Part shown: positions 11,000-22,537 of the stretch, piece after piece
How positions within the stretch are numbered: position 1 is the stretch's first letter
Layout of the letters: every line of letters begins with the position of its first letter
DNA from: Conchocele bisecta
Taxonomy: Eukaryota; Mollusca; Bivalvia; Lucinida; Thyasiridae
Assembly: GCA_029237695.1 (NCBI GenBank)
Contig: CM055265.1
Span: forward strand, 121,907,078-121,971,077
Length of the DNA: 64,000 bases
Direction of reading: 5' to 3'
Notes under the pieces: generated by a model
What the model was told of the DNA's origin: nothing
Seen by the model: only the letters and a program-made list of their open reading frames with translations
Database searches by the model: none
Made by a program: the position numbers and the translations under genes

Positions 11000-11072
11000 T
11001 ATAGCATCCCTATCATTGGTTAGTAGGCACGCCACGTGCCTACTAACCAATGATAGGGATGCTATATTAAAG
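10994..11072. repeat. Perfect palindrome between TTAA sites
   Basis: Arms 10994-11031 and 11035-11072 are exact reverse complements (38 bp, 3-nt loop CCA). TTAA occurs at 10996-10999 and 11067-11070. The left TTAA is also the right target site of family E copy 2. Confidence 0.85.
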
Positions 11073-11870
11073 ACATTATTTGGCCAACAACACACCCCCT
11101 ACCTAGTAGTTGATTACATGACACTACATGTAGGTGCATGTTCTAGCGTCATATTTTTGTTCATGCATTTCCCATTCCGAGTAATCTGCTTACTTCGATA
11201 TGTACCAGGCGGCATGTCTCATAACCCGAATTTACTGTTTGTAACGCAGGGTGACTTGTAAGTCTCCATGCATTACAGACAGAAGATTTAGGTTCCATAA
11301 CGAGCAACTCGGTAGCTACACGTGCTAAACTAGAACACTCATGTAACTACTGTTTTCCCACGTTTTCCTGACTAGTCGGTTGGCCATTTTCGTAAATATT
11401 AAAAATATCGCACTCACCTAATATGTTAAATATTGGACAACCTGAGGCTCGTTACTGTTGGTTTCCGATAAAGTGGCAAGGGCAAAGGTCACAGGAGATT
11501 CCTAATTGAACCATAATAGGTAAAGTAGGTGTGCAAAACGTGAAAAACTGACATTATCACGGCGATGTAGTACGTATGTGACCAATATTGGCCCGAAATA
11601 CATTCAAACAACATTCATGCATATTCTGAATCAATTTGTCACTTTTATTGTTACATATGTGCTACAAAAGAAAATAGTGAGCATAGGCACTTGAATCGTA
11701 TGCGTACCACACCAACATACGTCAATCACTCCATGGGAAATGCATGCATGATCAAGTCCATATGAATCGATAACAATGCACCTGTGATTTCATTATCTAA
11801 TTTTAGAACATACAAGCATTGTTATACATACGTACACCTATATCGACCTGTGACCAAGACATATATTTCG
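11073..11870. other. Mostly unassigned DNA
   Basis: TGTAACGCAGGGTGACTTGT near 11237 followed by ATTACAGACAGAAGATTTAG is a decayed relative of the palindrome at 39290-39342. Nothing else could be supported. Confidence 0.45.
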
Positions 11871-11883
11871 TATCCGATGCATG

Positions 11884-11962
11884 TAGCGCAGTGGTTACAG
11901 TTATCTTTTTTTATTAATCTATCGTTGAGAGTTGTGGGTTCGACACCACACATTGTTGTATC
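11884..11962 (+). pseudogene. tRNA-like (SINE head) sequence
   Basis: GTAGCGCAGTGGTTACAGTT resembles a pol III A box and GTGGGTTCGACACCAC resembles a T arm with a B box (GGTTCGACACC), at roughly tRNA spacing. A T-rich stretch lies between them and no clean acceptor or anticodon stem is visible. Best read as a tRNA-derived SINE head or a tRNA pseudogene. Confidence 0.4.
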
Positions 11963-12059
11963 TGTTTTGATTGGACCCCCCACCCTTCATACTCCCACAT
12001 ATCTGCCGTTGTTAACAAGTTCATTTTATGAATATTGGTAGCTTATAGAAACATTGTTT

Positions 12060-12468
12060 TATAATTCCAGCACAAAAATATTTACACAATTCCCTAACAT
12101 TTGATTGGTCCGTTGCAAGTTTCCGTCCAAAATTTATATCCCAGTAAACTCCATGCCGAACTACTTTCCGTAACCGTCAGGCGCAGTTAAAATAATTCTT
12201 AAGAAAACGGAAAATAAACACATTTTCTTGATGAATTTATTTCAAATACTGGACTTATAAGGAATGAATGGCCTTTTTGTGGAATTTATCGGGGTTATAA
12301 ACTTGGAAAAGTCGCGGGAATACTGGATGTGGCCTTAAAAAATTACAATTTTCGAAAAAAAAAAAAATTTGCGAAAATTATAATTTTTTATCGCTTCGTC
12401 CAGTATTCCCGCGACTTTTTCAAGTTTTTGCCCCGATAAATTCCACAAAAAGGCCATTCATTCCTATA
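12060..12468 (+). mobile_element. Family B MITE with AT hairpin in the loop
   Basis: Full-length B copy from ATAATTCCAGCAC to GCCATTCATTCCTATA. Between the fold-back arms, at about 12336-12392, sits an extra AT-rich hairpin (AAAATTACAATTTTCG against CGAAAATTATAATTTTT) absent from the other copies, possibly a tiny nested insertion. Confidence 0.85.
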
Positions 12469-12869
12469 GTGCATACGTTCGAAAACTGATATATACATGT
12501 ACTTATCTGCCAATCTATCAGTAGCATATATTTTCAAGCTCTAAATTGCTCTAGAAAAGGCGTCGATTCGACCTCCTAAAAATGACTGCAAACTGGCTAC
12601 ATCCCTGAAAAGCTAAAATATACATAGTCCGCTGACCCCGTGACGTCACGTGCCCTTGCCACTTTATCGGAAATCAACAGTAGCGTTAGTGCCTTAGGTT
12701 GTCCACTATTTAACATAATAGACAGTTCGAGTTATAAAACATGACACAAATGACGCCGATTTGTACACTTAGCTCTACAGTGTATATGTAGATATGACCC
12801 GAAGGTATATTCGCCATGGCATGTACATATGTCATGAGACGCACATGGAAACGTTAACATCAGGTAGTT
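12469..12869. other. Unassigned DNA
   Basis: About 0.4 kb with no supported feature. Confidence 0.4.
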
Positions 12870-13367
12870 ACGGAGCCCCGCAGGGGACATGGATTTTTTT
12901 GTATTAATTCGTTCCCACGAAATAACAATTCGTTCCCTCAATATAACAATTCGTTCCCTCGAACTAACAATTCGTTCCCACGATACACCAATTCGTTCAC
13001 TCGAATTAACAATTCGTTTCCACGAAATGACAATTCGTTGCCTCAGTTTAACAATTCGTTCTTTCGAATTAGCAATTCGTTCCCACGATATAGCAATTCG
13101 TTCCCACGAATTAACAGTTCGTTCCCATGGGAACGAATTGTTATTTCCTGGGAACTAATTGTTAAATTGAGGGAACATTTTTAAATTGAGGGAACTAATT
13201 GTTAATTCGTGGGAACGAATTGTTAAATTGAGGGATCTAATAGTTAATTCGTGGGATCTAATTGTTAATTCGTGGGAACGAATTGTTAAATTGAGGGAAC
13301 GAATTGTTATTTCATACAAACGAATTAATATATAAAAAAAATTCTACGTCCCTTGCGGGGCTCCGTA
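12870..13367. mobile_element. Fold-back element with minisatellite arms, copy 2
   Basis: Terminal inverted repeat ACGGAGCCCCGCAGGGGAC at 12870 and its near complement GTCCCTTGCGGGGCTCCGTA ending at 13367. Inside, 21-bp units run in one direction to the symmetric point CCCATGGG (centre about 13127) and then in the other. Because 21 is a multiple of 3, the left arm is open for 89 codons (12889-13158) with an IRS[HL]E-type heptapeptide; this is a repeat artefact, not a protein gene. Confidence 0.88.
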
Positions 13368-13368
13368 G

Positions 13369-13867
13369 GTAGCTGAGAGAATGTTTACTTTTAAATGAAG
13401 AAACTGTGTATTTTGACATGAGCATGTGCATATTATTACAACCAGTTTTGTCAGTTGTTTGTGTACTGTGAATAACTGTGGATAATAGTTGCAAATTGAA
13501 TCAGTATTCTGGAGTTTAAAACACAATTCTTTGGATGTTTAATATGTATGTTTTTAATTCGTAATCGACAAGCGCATGTAATGTACATTATTCTGAAAAA
13601 ATAACTAACCATTTGTGGAAAGTACACTACACGAGAAAGAGATACAGACGGATTGCATCTGTCTCTAAGAAGATATCAGGTTAGACAGGCCCCCGACTGA
13701 CAATAAATAACTATTTTGTCAGCGGACTACACAAAAAGCTAGACATCTGAGCATTTCTACCATTAGTCAAAACATATACAATGGACACTTTTTCAATGTG
13801 TAAAATGTCAAACTGATGCACTGTCTCTAAATACTAAATACTAATTCTACTATTTCTGAAACAGACT
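13369..13867. other. Unassigned DNA
   Basis: About 0.5 kb upstream of the LINE fragment with no supported feature. It may include unrecognised 5' LINE sequence. Confidence 0.35.
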
Positions 13868-15591
13868 CTGATAAAGCAAATATCGTAATCAACTTTTTCC
13901 GAGATCAAACTATATTGGAAGGTACAAATGGCGAAATACAGGAATTACAGTCTATTTATATACACGAACAACTATCAGATATTGAAGTCTCTCCTGATGA
14001 AGTTAATATAACGCTAACGTATGTGCCTATTGGAAAGGCTGCAGGGCCAGATGGTATTGATAACCGCAATTTATGTGAGGCCAGAAATGAATTAGCATCT
14101 ACCCTATGCAATTTGTTCAATCATTCATTAAGCTTAGTAATATTTCCTGAATCATGGAAAGAAGCACATGTATGTGTCATGTATAAGAAGGGAGATCCGA
14201 CACAAGTCAATAATTATCCTCCTATATCCCTTCTAAACACTATTGAAAAAGATATTCGAGAGAATCGTATTCAAATATCTATATAACTTTTTACATACTC
14301 GTAAGATATTAACACCCAGTCAGTCAGGATTTATACCTAATGACTCCACAATAAATCAGCTAACATAATTATACAATGCATTCTGCCACGCACTCGATGA
14401 TGGTAAAGAGGTAAACGTATTATTCTAAAGCGTTTGATAGAGTCTGGCACAGAGGACTAATAGCAAAATTAAGATCGATAGGATTAATAGGAAATATACT
14501 CAACTGGTTTGAAAGTTATCTTACAAATAGACGTGAGCGTGTAGTTATCCCGGGTACCAAATCTGATTGGAATATAATAAATGCAGGTGTGCCCCAGGGT
14601 TCTATCCTTGGACCACTATTGTTTCTTATCTATATTAATGATATTGTGAACACCATACACTCGAATATACGTTTGTTTGCGGACGATACCAGCCTGTACA
14701 TTGTTATAGATGATCCTAATGAAGCAGGGGAAATATTGCAAACCGATATAAATAAAATTACTAATTGGGCAACACAATGGCTTGTTACGTTTAACACCGC
14801 AACAAAGTGAATCACTGCTCATATCCCGCAGGATTAGTAAGCCACAACATCCCCAATTGCATATGTTTAAACAACCCATAAATGAAGTTGCTTGTCATAA
14901 ATACCTTGGTATAGATTTAACAAACTCTTGTGCTTGGCAACACCAGATCTCATATGTCAAAGACAAAGCTTGGGCCAGAATTAATATTATGAGGAGCTTG
15001 AAGTTCAAACTCTCAAGAAAAACATTGCAAACCATGTATATTGAATTCATACGCCCTGTTCTAGAATACGGCAACGTTATTTGGGATAATTGTTAAATAA
15101 ATGAAAAACATGAATTTGATAAAATACAACATGAAGCAGTAAGAATAAGAACAGGTGCCACGAAATTGGTAACATTGACCGATCTGTACCAGGAAGTAGG
15201 GTGGGAAAGCTTCGGAGAACGCAGACGAAAACAAAAAATAATTTTATATTACAAAGTTGTAAATGGTTTAACACCTGAGTATCTGTCATCACTCCCTCAG
15301 GCTGATGGAAGCACCACTCGATATAAGTTACGGAACAATAGCAACTTCCATCCACCTCACGTACGAACTACACTGTACTCTAATTCTTTCTTACATTCAG
15401 TCATTAGAGAATGGAATAATTTACCGCTACACGTCCGAGAGGCATCGTCACTTGCGAAATTGGCCATAATGACTTATCCCACGAAGATAACGTTCAAGTC
15501 TTTCACGCTGTGCAAACATATATCCTCCGAAATAAAAGATTTTTGTGAATCAAATACGTATATATTGCTATTTTTGATGTGTTTTTCATAA
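13868..15591 (+). pseudogene. Non-LTR retrotransposon RT relic (CR1/Jockey-like)
   Basis: This is the C-terminal two-thirds of a LINE ORF2-type protein, which in an intact element copies its own RNA at the target site. The order is NFFRDQT (about 13890), GKAAGPDGID (about 14035), KAFDRVWHRGL (about 14430, the catalytic-aspartate region), GVPQGSILGPLLFLIYINDI (about 14590) and the catalytic FADD box (about 14680). The post-RT region has YLGIDL, RPVLEYGNVIWD and NGLTPEYLSSL, with SFLHSVIREWNNLP near the end. Frame changes occur near 14245, 14420 and 14800, and a TAA stop lies at about 15094 with the frame continuing beyond it. The endonuclease is absent (5' truncation). CR1/Jockey assignment is inferred from the box wording; the clade is uncertain. 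Confidence 0.9.
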
Positions 15592-15937
15592 ATCATTATA
15601 CATGTATATATGGCTATTTCACAATCCCATGATCAGACGACCGTCGGACGTGGATCTTCCTGTAGAAAATGCATATATTTACAATATTGTTATGATTGTT
15701 ATTTACCTTTCATTTTTATATTATTTTCTATGTTCATTTTCTTTGTCTATCGTTTTAGTTAGGTATCTTTCTCATCCTGGTTTTTTTTTTCTATTTCCTT
15801 TTAGCTGAAATTTAGCTCAAACCCCTTTTTCTATATAATTACCAAAAATCCGTAAACATGATACACACTTGAATTGTATCTGCTATTATTGCATCGAATG
15901 GGCCTCATGCTGACATGTGAGACCATTGCGCTTTTTT
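15592..15937. other. LINE 3' flank or unassigned AT-rich DNA
   Basis: T-rich sequence between the LINE frame and the tandem-array element. It may include the LINE 3' UTR; no tail repeat is visible. Confidence 0.4.
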
Positions 15938-16004
15938 AGCTCACCTGAGCGAAGCTCATGTGAGCTATTGTTACCGCAATGTGTCCGTCGTCGTCCGTCG
16001 TCGT

Positions 16005-16054
<50 letters not shown>

Positions 16055-19000
16055 CGTGAACATTTTCAAACGTCTTCTCCTCGGTAACCATTGGGCCTAT
16101 AGTCACCAAACTTCATGGTAATGGTCCTTAGGTAGGGGGATTACAAAATTGTTAATATGACGTCATTACGTAATCCAAGATGGCCGCCGTCTAAAAATAG
16201 CACAAATTCTTAAAAAATCTTCTTCTCAAGAACCGCCAACCGGATTTCGACAAAACTTGGTAGGAATGATCGATGAACATTGCCCTTTCAAAGTTGTTAA
16301 AATGGTGACCCTGGGGTCAAAAATGGGCGTGGCCCGTGGGGTCAAATTGGGGTCAAATTTTATTTTTGACCGAATATGGTCATTTCATATATCAAATTGA
16401 AGGTATCAATGAGGTGATCACTCTGGTGCATTTTTTGTCGAAATCTGATTGTTATGTCATCCAAGATGGCCGCCGAAAGGTCAAAAGGTCGTTCTTTTAT
16501 TAGAGATTTCAAAATTCTTCTTCACATGAACCGCTTTGCCCATGGTAGCCAAACTTAAAAGTTATGGTCCATGGGTGAAGCCTTTTCAGATTTGTTAAAA
16601 TGGAGGTGATCGCTAATCCAAGATGGCCGCCGTCTAAAAATAGCATAAATTCTTAAAAAATCTTCTTCTCATGAACCGCTGGCCGGATTTCGACAAAACT
16701 TGGTAGGAATGATCAATGTGCATTGCTCTTTTAAAGTTGTTAAAATGGTGACCCCGGGGTCAAAAATGGGCGTGGCCCGTGGGGTCAAATTGGGGTCAAA
16801 TTTTATTTTTGACCGAATATGGTCATGTCATATATCAAATTGAAGGTATCAATGAGGCGATCACTCTGGTGCATTTTCTGTCGAAATCGGATTGTTATGT
16901 CATCCAAGATGGCCGCCGAAAGGTCAAAAGGTCGTTCTTTTATTAGAGATTTCAAAATTCTTCTTCACATGAACCGCTTGGCCCATGGTAGCCAAACTTA
17001 AAAGTTATGGTCCATGAGTGAAGCCTTTTCAGATTTGTTAAAATGCAGGTCATCGCTAATCCAAGATGGCCACCGTTTAAAAATAGCATAAATTCTTAAA
17101 AAATCTTCTTCTCATGATCCGCTCGCCGGATTTCGACGAAACTTGGTAGGAATGATCGATGTACATTGCTCTTTCAAATTTGTTAAAATGGTGACCCCGG
17201 GGTCAAAAATGGGCGTGGCCCGTTGGGTCAAATTGGGGTCAAATTTTATTTTTGACCGAATATGGTCATGTCATATATCAAATTGAAGGTATCAATGAGG
17301 CGATCACTCTGGTGCATTTTCTGTCGAAATCGGATTGTTATGCCATCCAAGATGGCCGCCGAAAGGTCAAAAGGTCGTTCTTTTATTAGAGATTTCAAAA
17401 TTCTTCTTCACATGAACCGCTTGGCCCATGGTAGCCAAACTTAAAAGTTATTGTCCATATGTGAAGCCTTTTCAGATTTGTTAAAATGGAGGTGATCGCT
17501 AATCCAAGATGGCCGCCGTCTAAAAATAGCATAAATTCTTAAAAAATCTTCTTCTCATGAACCGCTGGCCGGATTTCGACGAAACTTGGTAGGAATGATC
17601 GATGTACAATGCTCTTTCAAAGTTGTTAAAATGGTGACCCCGGGGTCAAAAATGGGCGTGGCCCGTGGGGTCAAATTTTATTTTTCACCGAATATGGTCA
17701 TGTTATATATCAAATCGAAGGTATCAATGAGGCGATCACTCTGGTACATTTTTTGTCCAAATCGGATTGTTATGTCATCCAAGATGGCCGCCGAAATGTC
17801 AAAAGGTCGTTCTTTTATTAGAGATTTCAAAATTATTCTTCACATGAACCGCTTGGCCCATGGTAGCCAAACTTAAAAGTTATGGTCCATGGGTGAAGCC
17901 TTTTCATTTGTTAAAATGGAGGTACGCTAATCCAAGATGCCGCTAAAAAGCATATTCGTTCTTCTTCTCATGAACCGCCACCGATGGCCGCCGTCAAAAA
18001 GCATCTTAAAAAACTTCTTCTCGAACCGCCAGCCGGATTTCGACGAAACTTGGTAGGAATGATCGATGTACATTGCTCTTTGAAGGTTGTGAAATTGGTG
18101 ACCCCGGGGTCAAAAATGGGCGTGGCCCTTGGGGTCAAATTTGGGTCAAATTTTATTTTTGACTGAATATGGTCATGTCATATATCAAATTGAAGGTATC
18201 AATGAGGCGATCACTCTGGTGCATTTTCTGTCGAAATCGGATTGTTATGTTATCCAAGATGGCCGCCGAAAGGTCAAAAGGTCGTTCTTTTATTAGAGAT
18301 TTCAAAATTCTTCTTCACATGAACCGCTTGGCCCATGGTAGCCAAACTTAAAAGTTATGGTCCATGAGTGAAGCCTTTTCAGATTTGTTAAAATGCAGGT
18401 CATCGTTAATCCAAGATGGCCACCGTCTAAAAATAGCATAAATTCTTAAAAAATCTTCTTCTCATGATCCGCTCGCCGGATTTCGACTTTAAAGAGAAAC
18501 TTGGTAGGAATGATCGATGTACATTGCTCTTTCAAAGTTGTTAAAATGGTGACCCCGGGGTCAAAAATGGGCGTGGCCCGTGGGGACAAATTGGGGTCAA
18601 ATTTTATTTTTGACCGAATATGGTCATGTCATATATCAAATTGAAGGTATCAATGAGGCGATCACTCTGGTGCATTTTCTGTCGAAATCGGATTGTTATG
18701 CCATCCAAGATGGCCGCCGAAAGGTCAAAAGGTCGTTCTTTTATTAGAGATTTCAAAATTCTTCTTCACATGAACCGCTTGGCCCATGGTAGCCAAACTT
18801 AAAAGTTATTGTCCATATGTGAAGCCTTTTCAGATTTGTTAAAATGGAGGTGATCGCTAATCCAAGATGGCCGCCGTCTAAAAATAGCATAAATTCTTAA
18901 AAAATCTTCTTCTCATGAACCGCTGGCCGGATTTCGACGAAACTTAGTAGGAATGATCGATGTTCAATGCTCTTTCAAAGTTGTTAAAATGGTGACCCCG

Positions 19001-19822
19001 GGGTCAAAAATGGGCGTGGCCCGTGGGGTCAAATTTTATTTTTCACCGAATATGGTCATGTTATATATCAAATCGAAGGTATCAATGAGGCGATCACTCT
19101 GGTACATTTTTTGTCCAAATCGGATTGTTATGTCATCCAAGATGGCCGCCGAAATGTCAAAAGGTCGTTCTTTTATTAGAGATTTCAAAATTCTTCTTCA
19201 CATGAACCGCTTGGCCCATGGTAGCCAAACTTAAAAGTTATGGTCCATGGGTGAAGCCTTTTCAGATTTGTTAAAATGGAGGTCATCGCTAATCCAAGAT
19301 GGCCGCCGTCTAAAAATAGCATAAATTCTTAAAAAATCTTCTTCTCATGAACCGCCAGCCGGATTTCGACGAAACTTGGTAGGAATGATCGATGTACATT
19401 GCTCTTTGAAGGTTGTGAAATTGGTGACCCCGGGGTCAAAAATGGGCGTGGCCCTTGGGGTCAAATTTGGGTCAAATTTTATTTTTGACTGAATATGGTC
19501 ATGTCATATATCAAATTGAAGGTATCAATGAGGTGATCACTCTGGTGCAATATTTGTCGGAATCGGATGATTATGTCATCCATGATGGCCACCAAAATGT
19601 CCATTTATTCAAGATTTTGAACGTCTTTTTCTCAGGAACCACATGGCCGATGCTGGGTGAAGCATTTTCAGATTTTGTAAAATGAGAGTCATTGCTTAAT
19701 CCAAGATGACCGCCATCTAAAAATAGCACACTTTTTTTAAAACACATGAACTCAATGTCACATTCTCTGGTGTTCATGGAGTCAGGTGAGCGAATTAGAG
19801 CCATCATGGCCCTCTTGTTTAG
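15938..19822. repeat. 443-bp tandem array in a bounded element (8 units)
   Basis: The anchor CCGGATTTCGAC occurs at 16240, 16683, 17126, 17569, 18033, 18476, 18927 and 19359 (spacings 443, 443, 443, 464, 443, 451, 432). The left boundary carries TAGCTCACCTGAGCGAAGCT and a hairpin, then a GTCGTC tract; the right boundary is CAGGTGAGCGAATTAGAGCC followed by ATCATGGCCCTCTTGTTT. Each unit has two AAGATGGCC motifs. Units carry a recurrent 60-codon frame, but it changes with unit indels and has no known domain. The hairpin-plus-tandem layout recalls Helitron-like or pearl-type non-autonomous elements of molluscs; that is inference. Confidence 0.9.
15985..16055 (+). repeat. GTC trinucleotide microsatellite
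   Basis: GTCCGTCGTCGTCC passes into an uninterrupted run of CGT/GTC triplets. It sits in the left boundary region of the 443-bp array. Confidence 0.9.
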
Positions 19823-20119
19823 ATTTGCAAGAGTTATGTCCGCCTGGGACCCTAATTACCTTGTTCAATGAGAGGAACTCTATCAGATAGCAATCGTTCG
19901 TTCAAATCCTCTTTAGACTGCTTGCATACCGAAAAATGATGTAATTACTATTTAATAAAATATGTTTAATCCAAATATAGCAATATATGAAATAAATGGA
20001 ACGCGATACTGGCCAGCGATTGGCTAAGTTTGACTGGCCGAGAGCTCAGCTTCAACAAATCAAACAAAGTCTTCCTGATTTCGAGCTGACGTTTACGGTA
20101 TGCGGCCTGCGTTTTATCA
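19823..20119. other. Unassigned DNA
   Basis: About 0.3 kb with no supported feature. Confidence 0.4.
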
Positions 20120-20381
20120 GTAGCCTATTTCATCAAAATTTTAAATTTTAGGATAAATTTATTATTTTTTATTATACTGAATTTATTACATTTTCACAGC
20201 CATTTTGGCTGTGATAATGTAATAAATTCAGTATAATAATTCTGCATCCTTTTAGTCATCAAATACTATGCAGTCGTTAGTTCTATATGAAATAATGCAT
20301 TTCAGGAAAAATAAATGATTTCTCCCTCAAAGTATACTTTGCTAGAAAAGTATACTTTGCAATTTTGATGAAATCGGCTAC
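20120..20381. mobile_element. Family F MITE, both arms present
   Basis: Ends CAGTAGCCTATTTCATC and GATGAAATCGGCTAC form an inverted pair. The core is a palindrome around AGCCATTTTGGCT flanked by TACTGAATTTATTACA and its complement. Copies also at 2375, 43554, 58579 and 59600. Confidence 0.85.
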
Positions 20382-20488
20382 AGACAAACTTTGTTCGCCA
20401 ATCATTCAATAATAGTGAAGATTTGCTTCGCAATCAATTTGATTCTTGTTAGGTGATTGTGTACTCCGTCTTTCGATGCTCTTTCTTT

Positions 20489-20861
20489 CAAGATGCATGA
20501 TCACGTGGTCACAACAACAACAACAATGGCTGAAAGTGTTAAAAGCGCGCCCACTCCAAAGTAAGTATTATTTGATAGTTTCCTTAATAGGCAATGGATT
20601 CTGATGAAATATGGCGCAGCAAACGCGTATTCATGAGCCGCATTTGGTGGTCCCGGGAGTTCGACACATACTTATGTCGTTTTGGCGAAAAATCGATTTC
20701 CGTGTCAGTAGACACTGAACTCGATTCTTCGCAAAAACGACAAGTTTGGGCCAAAATCCGTTACTTAATAAGGACAAACTATAGAATACGTACTTTGAAT
20801 CGGAGGGCATCTGGAAGTTTCAGTACTTGTTGCTGTTTTAACCACGTGATCATACACCTTG
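20489..20861. mobile_element. Family D MITE copy 2, 5-bp duplication TCTTT
   Basis: Starts CAAGATGCATGATCACGTGG and ends CATACACCTTG. The pentamer TCTTT lies at 20484-20488 and again at 20862-20866, the expected footprint of cut-and-paste insertion. A 118-codon open frame at 20594-20950 only reads through the repeat. Confidence 0.9.
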
Positions 20862-21030
20862 TCTTTGAGAGGCAAGAGATCCATCACAGAAGAGTCCAAA
20901 CAAAAGTTGCTTGGCAGACATTGTGTTATTACACTTCTCATTTGCACTAATGTCTGTACTGGCTTGTGGTTAATGACACATCGGCTTAAGCGAAACTCTG
21001 TGTAAGTTGTACAGAAATCCATAGCACTTC

Positions 21031-21032
21031 AA

Positions 21033-21086
<54 letters not shown>

Positions 21087-21111
21087 TCTTCCTCTCTCTC
21101 GTCTCCTCTCT

Positions 21112-21152
<41 letters not shown>

Positions 21153-21165
21153 CTCTCTCTCTTGT
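21031..21165 (+). repeat. CT microsatellite
   Basis: About 135 bp, almost entirely CT/TCTC with a few interruptions. Minus-strand frames here encode only Arg/Glu low-complexity peptide. Confidence 0.95.
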
Positions 21166-21462
21166 AGATCTCTTGACTCGCGCATCCATAATCTCGGTCC
21201 TCGGCCAATTTCTTTCCGATGCCGACTCGTGTATCCGTAAAGCTGCTTTGATGTATTCATTGTTTCTATATTAGTCATTATTCCATTGTTTCTTATGTAA
21301 AATTCCGGCGAGTGCTTGCCCGTACGTGCGACAACTCTCGGAAACACTTAAGGACGTCTAGACAGATTGTCATATTTACATCGGATCGTGAACAAACCAG
21401 CCGTATCGCGTGTTATACAACTATAGCCAATGATCATGGAAAACGCCTTACTACGGATATAT

Positions 21463-21535
21463 GTACAGTGGAGCCTCTCCAAACACCCTGGAAGGTCCCC
21501 AGGGAGTCCGGTTTGGAGATGTTCCAATGCAAATC
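21463..21535. mobile_element. TA-flanked short fold-back (pogo-like MITE)
   Basis: TACAGTGGAGCCTCTCC faces GGTTTGGAGATGTTCC around CCCTGGAAGGTCCCCAGGG. A further single end (GTCCGGCTTAGAGGGGTTCC, then ACTGTA) lies near 21650-21677. The family recurs at 30257, 44988, 46595, 48847 and 55762. Confidence 0.7.
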
Positions 21536-21679
21536 AGACATGTGAGCACTTCATGACACATTCTTGTGTTTTGCAATCATGAAAAGGCATTATAATCAGT
21601 GATACATAACAGCGAAACACATCTAAGTTAAACATCCATAGTTTCCCGAGTGTCCGGCTTAGAGGGGTTCCACTGTATT

Positions 21680-22537
21680 TACATTAATTAATGAACGTAC
21701 ATGTATACATAGATACTTTGCTGGCAAATTACTGGAGCATGTTCACCTGAAACATACCAATAAGACCCGGAGTCAGTAGCACCACTGGCCACATATGCTT
21801 TAAGTTCATTTTCACATGTCGCGTTATACATTTGCATCGGTCCATGAGTATTCGGAGACTGTGTTTCCCGAACTCCAACAGCATACTACGTGTGCAAATC
21901 TAATCCGGGTTCATGATGGTCTTCACAAAATGGAAGCATGGTCATACTATTTGTCTGGGAAACAGCATCTACCTTAACTATCACTATTTTCATAAAGGAG
22001 CGTGTTGACATAGGGCAAATGTTGGGGTAAATACCAACAAAACCAACATTCCATATTCCAGAAATAACATTTGCAATCGCAATAAGCCGCAATCAGGTAG
22101 ACCTAACTCGTGTGGAATTGCTTAAACCTCCCGATTTTACAGAGAATGGTTTATTGGTCGGTGTCCAGAATTAAAGCCATGGACATTGGAAGGTGACAAT
22201 GTCGTAGAAAATTTTCATGACACAATGGAATGTATTTTATTAAAAACTCGTATAGCATAATACAGGAGTGTGATATTTGATCACGAGCTACAATATCTGA
22301 TCACAAATCTCATAAGCTCCGTTTATCCAGCCACAGCCAGATATATTCTACGATTATGGATGTTCAGTATGCAAGAACACGAAATACGTCGATAACGCAC
22401 AGTAGTTCTACACGGTATACACGTACATGTATAATTCAATTAATACAATGAATGCGCAGATGAAAATTGGAACACATTAAAACAATATATATTCATGTAC
22501 AGATGACGACATAGGTGCCAATTTAATTTAAACAGTT
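21680..22537. other. Unassigned DNA
   Basis: No supported gene. AATCTCATAAGCTCCGTTTA at about 22307 resembles the edge of family H. Confidence 0.4.

Noticed and set aside
12889..13158. 89-codon open frame with an IRS-type heptapeptide repeat
   Set aside because: It is the direct translation of a 21-bp minisatellite arm; unit length is a multiple of 3, so openness is expected without coding.
16819..19234. Recurrent 60- to 96-codon frames with near-identical translations
   Set aside because: They repeat because the DNA is a 443-bp tandem array. Unit indels break the frame, and no domain or start context supports translation.
15938..19822. CRISPR-like reading of regularly spaced repeats
   Set aside because: The repeats are contiguous 443-bp tandem units with no unique spacers, and the DNA is eukaryotic.
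20594..20950. 118-codon frame with a basic C-terminal part
   Set aside because: It lies mostly within family D copy 2; other D copies do not keep the frame.
20970..21347. 125-codon minus-strand frame rich in Arg and Glu
   Set aside because: It runs through the CT microsatellite; the composition comes from the simple repeat.
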